This document shows, one piece after another, positions 6,153-10,039 of a stretch of 10,039 nucleotides of DNA; position 1 is the stretch's first letter; each line of letters opens with the position of its first letter. This DNA comes from Clostridia bacterium. GTDB lineage: Bacteria; Bacillota_A; Clostridia; Christensenellales; Aristaeellaceae. The stretch spans positions 1 through 10,039 of the forward strand of contig JAFUPO010000308.1 in the NCBI GenBank assembly GCA_017481185.1. Reading direction: 5' to 3'. The translations under genes and the position numbers were made by a program. Below the pieces are notes generated by a model that was not told the origin of the DNA, searched no databases, and saw only the letters and a list, made by a program, of their open reading frames with translations.

Positions 6153-6674
6153 TCAGGGCAGGCGCTCCAGGGGTGGAAGCTCCCCATCGCAAGTGACGCG
6201 GATGGAGGCGATCACCGGGGGATTGAGGGGATGATTCCAGGTTTCGGGGCCGGAGGTTTCCATGTTGGCAATAGCATCCAGCACATCCCAGCCCGTGAGC
6301 ATATAGCCAAAGGAGGCGTAGCGGCCATCCAGCTTGTGAGCATCCTTGTGAACCACAAAGAACTGAGTGCCCGCTGTGTCAAAGGCATCGTCCCGGGCCA
6401 TAGAGATAGCGCCCCGGCGGTGATCCAGGCCGGTATCCACGCCGTTTTCCTTAAACTCGCCCTTGATGTGAAAGCCGCTGTCGGTCATGATGTCGTTATC
6501 CGGCGAGCCGCCCTGGATAACGTAATCCTTCACGATGCGGCAAAACTGCAGCCCGTCAAAGAAGCCGCGGTTGGCCTCGTAGGCAAAATTGCTGACGGTG
6601 ATGGGCGCTTTTTCAGGGAAAAGCTCGAAGGTCATCACGCCGCCGTCAGCCATGGTAATGGTGCAGTGAGTCAT
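6153..6674 (-). CDS. Cytoplasmic peptidyl-prolyl cis-trans isomerase, cyclophilin type
   Basis: The 173-residue protein is a single cyclophilin domain that catalyses cis-trans isomerisation of proline peptide bonds. It lacks a signal peptide and so resembles cytosolic PpiB. Landmarks are ITMADGGVMTFELFPEKAP (6-24), FDGLQFCRIVKDYVIQGG (39-56), the GAISMARDD segment (88-96), TAGTQFFVVHKDA (100-112) and LDGRYASFG (115-123). The catalytic arginine (46) and glutamine (54) are present. The histidine usually before that arginine (FHR) is Cys45. The human CypA Trp121 position aligns with Lys114, and the His126 position with Tyr119, a substitution common in bacteria and consistent with weak cyclosporin binding. 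The start is set by AGGAGG at 6682-6687, seven bases from the ATG; a longer frame back to 6740 would translate through a hairpin and is unlikely. It lies downstream of the peptide transporter genes on the same strand. Confidence 0.93.
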   Translation of the reverse strand: MTHCTITMADGGVMTFELFPEKAPITVSNFAYEANRGFFDGLQFCRIVKDYVIQGGSPDNDIMTDSGFHIKGEFKENGVDTGLDHRRGAISMARDDAFDTAGTQFFVVHKDAHKLDGRYASFGYMLTGWDVLDAIANMETSGPETWNHPLNPPVIASIRVTCDGELPPLERLP

Positions 6675-6692
6675 GGGGGATCCTCCTGATAA

Positions 6693-6729
6693 AAATGGGT
6701 TTACCTTACAGGTAAACCCATTTGTTTTT
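6693..6729. terminator. 14-bp hairpin with T-runs on both strands, abutting the cyclophilin ribosome binding site
   Basis: AAATGGGTTTACCT (6693-6706) pairs perfectly with AGGTAAACCCATTT (6710-6723), with loop TAC. On the minus strand the stem is followed by a T-run (A6691-A6695 on plus) and, within a few bases, by the AGGAGG of the cyclophilin gene. On the plus strand it is followed by TTTGTTTTT. It therefore has the form of a bidirectional intrinsic terminator, yet on the minus strand it sits in the leader of the gene it precedes. Confidence 0.65.
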
Positions 6730-6738
6730 CGGGGATGC

Positions 6739-6879
6739 AATGAAGGGGCACAGTCCCTTCATTTTAAATCGTATCGCGTGGCTTTGCCGCGCGGGCGGGG
6801 AGTTTAGCTCCACAAAATTGTGGAGCTAAACATTCCTCAGCCCTCTCATCAAAGTGCCATATTCTATGGCACTTTGATG
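6739..6879. repeat. Cluster of three further perfect hairpins behind the peptide-binding protein gene
   Basis: Three independent inverted repeats fill the spacer: AATGAAGGG/CCCTTCATT (6739-6747 with 6755-6763, 9 bp, 7-base loop); GTTTAGCTCCACAA/TTGTGGAGCTAAAC (6802-6815 with 6818-6831, 14 bp); and CATCAAAGTGCCAT/ATGGCACTTTGATG (6847-6860 with 6866-6879, 14 bp, 5-base loop). A weaker GC-rich stem (6775-6782 with 6786-6793, one G:T) lies between. The outermost hairpin begins 13 bases after the peptide-binding protein stop. None has a T-run, so they may be 3'-end protection structures or remnants of palindromic repeats. Confidence 0.6.
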
Positions 6880-6892
6880 ATACCCGCAGGGT

Positions 6893-8494
6893 TTATTCGG
6901 CCACGTAAGCGGTCTTGAAGAACAGGCTGTTGGAAGCGGTGACATAGTAGCCCTGCACGTTCTTGTGCATGAGCATCATGTTGCTCTTGTAGTACAGGGG
7001 CAGCACGGGATAGTCAACGCTGACCAGCGCCTCAGCCTCGCGCATAAGATCCATGGCAGCCTTGGCGTCGCTCATGGCAGCAGCCTGCTCCACCATCTTG
7101 TCATACTCGGGGTTGGAGTAGAACACATTGTTGTTCACATCGCCAGTCTTCAAAAGGGGCAGGAAGGTCATGGGATGAATATAGTCGCCGCTCCAGCCCA
7201 TGGCAGCGATGTCGTAGTTGCCAGCCAGCACATCCGCATAGAAGACGCCCCAGTCAGCATTGGAGATCTTCACGGTGATGCCCAGGTTCTCTTCGAACAT
7301 GGCGGCCAGCGCTTCAACGATCTTCTTCACAGTATCATCAGAGTAGTAGGACAGGGTGATCTCGGGGAAGCCCTCGCCACCCGGATAGCCAGCCTCAGCC
7401 AGAGCGGCCTGAGCAGCCTCGGGATCAGCTTCTTCAGACAGGCCGAAGTTGTCGCGGCCATCCACGAAGTCCTCGCCATCCAGCACATAGCCGGGGCTGA
7501 TGAAGGAGAAGGCGGGCTCAGCATCGGTCTGCACCACGTCTTCGATCAGAGCGATACGGTCAACAGCCAGGCAGAAGGCCTTGCGAACCAGGGGGTTATC
7601 GAAGGGAGCCTTGGCGCAGTTGAAGTCATAGTATACGGTGCCGTAGGAGGGGCTGACCACCACGCCGGCGTCATCCGCCTTCAGGCGGGCGTAGTCGCTG
7701 GTGGGGATGTTGCGCATACCGTCGATCTCGTTGTTTTCGTAGGCCATCAAAGAGGTGCCCAGATCGAAGATATAACGGAAGGTGATCTTATCCAGCTTTA
7801 CCTTATCAGCATCGTAGTAGTTGGGGTTCTTCACCAGCACGATGCTCTCGCCCATGTTCATTTCAGACACCATGAAGGGGCCGTTGGAAACATAGGCAGC
7901 GGCAGAAGCAGTCCACTGGTCGCCATTGGCTTCCACGGTGGCCTTCTGCACGGGGCTGAAGGTGTACATGGTCAGAATATCCAGATAGTAGGAGGTGGGC
8001 TGCTTCAGGGTCAGCACCAGGGTCCGCTCGTCGGGAGCCTTCACGCCCACAGCGTCAAAGTCCACCTTGCCATCATAGTACTCCTGAGCGCCCACGATGT
8101 AATCGGTGGCCAGGTTCAGGTACTTGGCAGCGGTTTCAGGGGTCAGGATGCGCTGGATGGTGTACACATAGTCCTCAGCGGTATGGGGGGTGCCGTCGGA
8201 CCACTTGAGGCCTTCGCGCAGGGTGAAGGTGTAGGTGCAGCCATCCTCAGAGAGGGTGTAGGATTCGGCTTCGCCGGGGATTACCGTGCCATCGGTGGTG
8301 GAGTTGGTCATCAGGCCTTCAAAGCAGTTGACCAGGAAGGGAGAAGCGAAGGAGTTGTTGGTCACGTTGGGGTCGATACCGTCGGGCTCGTTGGCCAGGG
8401 CGAATACGATCTCCTGAGCAGGCTCGGCCTGGGCGACAACGGCCATGGACAGGGTCATCATCACGACCAGCATGAGGCTAAGAAACTTCTTCAT
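6893..8494 (-). CDS. Peptide ABC transporter substrate-binding protein (OppA/DppA-like, SBP_bac_5)
   Basis: This 533-residue extracytoplasmic receptor binds peptides and delivers them to the membrane permease of an Opp/Dpp-type importer. It has a typical Sec signal peptide (MKKFLSLMLVVMMTLSMAVV) with a probable cleavage after AQA at 23. No cysteine lies near that site, so it is not an obvious lipoprotein. The mature part begins EIVFALANEPDGIDPN and carries the family signature YTFTLREGLKWSDGTP (88-103) followed by TAEDYVYTIQRILTP. Next come the IVGAQEYYDGK region and late motifs such as NADWGVFYADVLAGNYDIAA. Length fits OppA-class receptors. The start is chosen because AAGGAGG (8504-8510) lies nine bases upstream and because the N-terminus is then a signal peptide; an extension to 8650 would overlap the ATPase gene and has no SD. 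The gene follows the two ATPase genes by 59 bases, so it is the last transporter gene of the operon. Confidence 0.95.
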   Translation of the reverse strand: MKKFLSLMLVVMMTLSMAVVAQAEPAQEIVFALANEPDGIDPNVTNNSFASPFLVNCFEGLMTNSTTDGTVIPGEAESYTLSEDGCTYTFTLREGLKWSDGTPHTAEDYVYTIQRILTPETAAKYLNLATDYIVGAQEYYDGKVDFDAVGVKAPDERTLVLTLKQPTSYYLDILTMYTFSPVQKATVEANGDQWTASAAAYVSNGPFMVSEMNMGESIVLVKNPNYYDADKVKLDKITFRYIFDLGTSLMAYENNEIDGMRNIPTSDYARLKADDAGVVVSPSYGTVYYDFNCAKAPFDNPLVRKAFCLAVDRIALIEDVVQTDAEPAFSFISPGYVLDGEDFVDGRDNFGLSEEADPEAAQAALAEAGYPGGEGFPEITLSYYSDDTVKKIVEALAAMFEENLGITVKISNADWGVFYADVLAGNYDIAAMGWSGDYIHPMTFLPLLKTGDVNNNVFYSNPEYDKMVEQAAAMSDAKAAMDLMREAEALVSVDYPVLPLYYKSNMMLMHKNVQGYYVTASNSLFFKTAYVAE

Positions 8495-8553
8495 GTACAG
8501 GTTCCTCCTTACAAAATTTATTGAAAGGCAATAGGCGCCTAACAAACGAGGGA

Positions 8554-9540
8554 TCAGGGATTGACCTGGTGGCAGGCCACGCAGTGGCCGCCGCCCACGT
8601 CCTTCAAAAGGGGCGTTTCCTCCTTGCAGCGAGAGGTTGCATAGGGGCAACGGGTGTGGAAACGGCAGCCCGCCGGGGGAGCGATGGGGCTGGGCAAATC
8701 ACCTGCCAGGCCTACGGAATCCTTCTGCTGGGCCAAGCGGGGATCCGGGATGGGAATGGAGGCCAAAAGGCCCTGGGTATAGGGGTGCAGGGGGTGGGCG
8801 TAGATCTCATCCGCCGGGCAGGTCTCCACCAATTGACCCAGATACATAACGCCCACCTCATCAGAGACGTAGCGAACCATGGAAAGGTCATGGGCAATAA
8901 ACAGGTAGGTGAGGCCCTGCTCCTGTTGGAACTGGCGGAGCATATTTACGATCTGCGCCTGGATGGATACGTCCAGGGCGGAGATGGGCTCGTCACAGAT
9001 GACCAATTCGGGCTTTAAGATCAGCGCCCGGGCGATGCCCACCCGCTGGCGCTGGCCGCCGGAGAACTCATGGGCATATCGCCCGGCGTGCTCACGGTTA
9101 AGGCCCACGCTGTTAAGCATCTCGTTAATCATCTCCGTTTCCTCCCTTTTATTGGAGCAAACGTGATGGGCCCTAAGGGGTTCAGCAATGATGTCATGCA
9201 CCGTCATGCGGGCGTTGAGGGAGGCGTAGGGATCCTGAAAGATCATCTGCATCTTGCGCCGGTAGGGCAAAAGCTCCTTCTGGGAAAGGGTGGTAATGTC
9301 CGTTCCATCCAGGGTGATCTTCCCCGAGGTGGGGTCATAGATGCGGATGATGGTGCGGGCGCAGGAGGACTTGCCGCAGCCGGACTCCCCTACCAGGCCC
9401 AAGGTTTTCCCCCTGGGGATCTGGAAGGATACATTGTCCACCGCGTGAACCACCTTGCCGCTGCGGCCGCTGCCTACAGGAAAGTGCTTGGTCAGTCCCT
9501 CCACCTTCAAGAGGGGCGCTTCCTTCATGATCTCGCTCAT
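8554..9540 (-). CDS. oppF: Oligopeptide/dipeptide ABC transporter ATP-binding protein, OppF/DppF type
   Basis: The 328-residue ATPase powers peptide import together with the OppD-type partner. Motifs are Walker A GESGCGKS at 51-58, Q-loop Q102 in [11 protein letters not shown], signature [15 protein letters not shown] at 159-173, Walker B LVICDE at 179-184, D-loop SALD at 187-190 and H-loop His217. The C-terminal oligopeptide-transporter extension ([15 protein letters not shown], 249-263) ends with cysteines 292, 298, 305 and 323 in the pattern [15 protein letters not shown]...CVACH; in OppD/OppF-class ATPases such a set binds a [4Fe-4S] cluster. The N-terminus [20 protein letters not shown] is OppF-like. 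The start ATG has AAAGGAGG seven bases upstream and overlaps the OppD stop (ATGA), indicating translational coupling. Substrate (oligo- versus dipeptide) cannot be decided from sequence alone. Confidence 0.94.
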   Translation of the reverse strand: MSEIMKEAPLLKVEGLTKHFPVGSGRSGKVVHAVDNVSFQIPRGKTLGLVGESGCGKSSCARTIIRIYDPTSGKITLDGTDITTLSQKELLPYRRKMQMIFQDPYASLNARMTVHDIIAEPLRAHHVCSNKREETEMINEMLNSVGLNREHAGRYAHEFSGGQRQRVGIARALILKPELVICDEPISALDVSIQAQIVNMLRQFQQEQGLTYLFIAHDLSMVRYVSDEVGVMYLGQLVETCPADEIYAHPLHPYTQGLLASIPIPDPRLAQQKDSVGLAGDLPSPIAPPAGCRFHTRCPYATSRCKEETPLLKDVGGGHCVACHQVNP

Positions 9541-10039
9541 ACAGAAGCCTCCTTTCCTTGCTTGAAGGGGTTGCCCTCTACAGGGGCGTCCTCCGTCAGC
9601 AGCCAGCACATGGATCGATGATCCTCACCGATCTGCACATAAGGAGGCATCTCCTCCAAGCAGATGCGGCAGGCGTGGGGGCAGCGGGGGGCGAAGGGGC
9701 ACCCCTTGGGGGGATTGAGCATATCCGGCGGTGAGCCGGGGATGGGCTTCAAAAGCTTGCTCTTATCCTGGTGCAGGCCGGGAATGGAGGCAATCAGGCC
9801 TGCCGTATAGGGATGCTTGGGGTTTTCAAAGATGTCGTAAATGCTTGCTTCCTCCATAATGAGGCCGCCGTACATCACCAAAACGCGGCTGCACAACTCC
9901 GCCACCACGCCCAGATCGTGGGTGATAAACATGATGCTCATGCCAATCTCCTTCTGGAGGCTGCGCATGAGTTTGAGAATCTGGTCCTGGATGGATACGT
10001 CCAAGGCAGTGGTGGGCTCGTCAGCAATGAGCAGGCCGG
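9537..10039 (-). CDS. oppD: Oligopeptide/dipeptide ABC transporter ATP-binding protein, OppD/DppD type (N-terminal part outside window)
   Basis: About 167 residues of the C-terminal half are present; the gene runs off the right edge on the 5' side. The visible part starts inside Walker B ([15 protein letters not shown]), then shows an H-loop ([14 protein letters not shown]), the [19 protein letters not shown] segment and the Opp/Dpp C-terminal extension [15 protein letters not shown] cysteine group [15 protein letters not shown] plus a later MCW matches the [4Fe-4S]-binding pattern of this subfamily. It ends with TGA at 9537-9539, sharing bases with the ATG of the OppF gene. Walker A and signature motifs lie beyond the window. 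Permease genes are not seen and probably lie further upstream; that is inference from usual operon order. Confidence 0.92.
   Translation of the reverse strand, partial: GLLIADEPTTALDVSIQDQILKLMRSLQKEIGMSIMFITHDLGVVAELCSRVLVMYGGLIMEEASIYDIFENPKHPYTAGLIASIPGLHQDKSKLLKPIPGSPPDMLNPPKGCPFAPRCPHACRICLEEMPPYVQIGEDHRSMCWLLTEDAPVEGNPFKQGKEASV

Noticed and set aside
6965..8524. 519-residue plus-strand open frame opposite the peptide-binding protein
   Set aside because: It mirrors the codon usage of the real gene on the other strand, has a low-complexity H/V/G-rich composition without domains, no RBS, and the minus-strand protein is unmistakable.
8532..8541. TAGGCGCCTA palindrome between the OppF and receptor genes
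   Set aside because: Ten bases with no loop and no repeat or T-run nearby; such short palindromes occur by chance. It could be an operator but nothing supports that.
1..10039. CRISPR array, tRNA, rRNA, insertion sequence or prophage
   Set aside because: No regularly spaced direct repeats, no cloverleaf or rRNA-like stretches, no transposase or integrase frames and no target-site duplications were seen.

Overview
The window looks like chromosome of a moderately GC-rich (mid to upper 50s percent by eye) low-profile Firmicute, most likely a gut-associated member of the class Clostridia. The grounds are strong AGGAGG-type ribosome binding sites, a TTGACA/TAAAAT promoter, a YwaF-like membrane protein, an Opp/Dpp-type peptide importer, and GCGAGAGGG-type palindromes behind many genes. 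This assignment is inference from gene content and style; no rRNA or tRNA is present to confirm it. No mobile element, CRISPR array, prophage or obvious defence system is visible.

Layout, left to right. The plus strand carries positions 1-6091: the 3' end of a HAD-family hydrolase (1-122); a polysaccharide pyruvyl transferase family protein (194-1243) closed by an intrinsic terminator; then, from a recognisable promoter, two translational GTPases in a row, peptide chain release factor 3 (prfC, 1363-2979) and the ribosome-associated GTPase BipA/TypA (3109-4923). These are followed by a six-pass YwaF-like membrane protein (5090-5722) and a 109-residue single-pass membrane protein with a duplicated histidine-containing motif (5762-6091). 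The minus strand carries the rest. Read in transcription order from the right edge it holds a peptide ABC transporter: OppD-type ATPase (cut by the window edge), OppF-type ATPase overlapping it by 4 bases, and an extracellular peptide-binding protein. A hairpin-rich spacer follows, then a cytoplasmic cyclophilin (6153-6674) that converges on the plus-strand genes.

The least ordinary part is the spacers. Four copies of a palindromic GCGAGAGGG...CCCTCTCGC element sit 12-24 bases behind plus-strand stop codons, and their inner stems differ in sequence but stay paired. One copy places a Shine-Dalgarno sequence on the far side of its stem from a start codon. Another hairpin covers the ribosome binding site of the YwaF-like gene. 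The spacer between the peptide-binding protein and the cyclophilin packs four perfect stems of 9-14 bp into about 190 bases, the last one touching the cyclophilin ribosome binding site. These RNA or DNA structures, and the small His-motif membrane protein, are the candidates for something undescribed; the large genes belong to known families.
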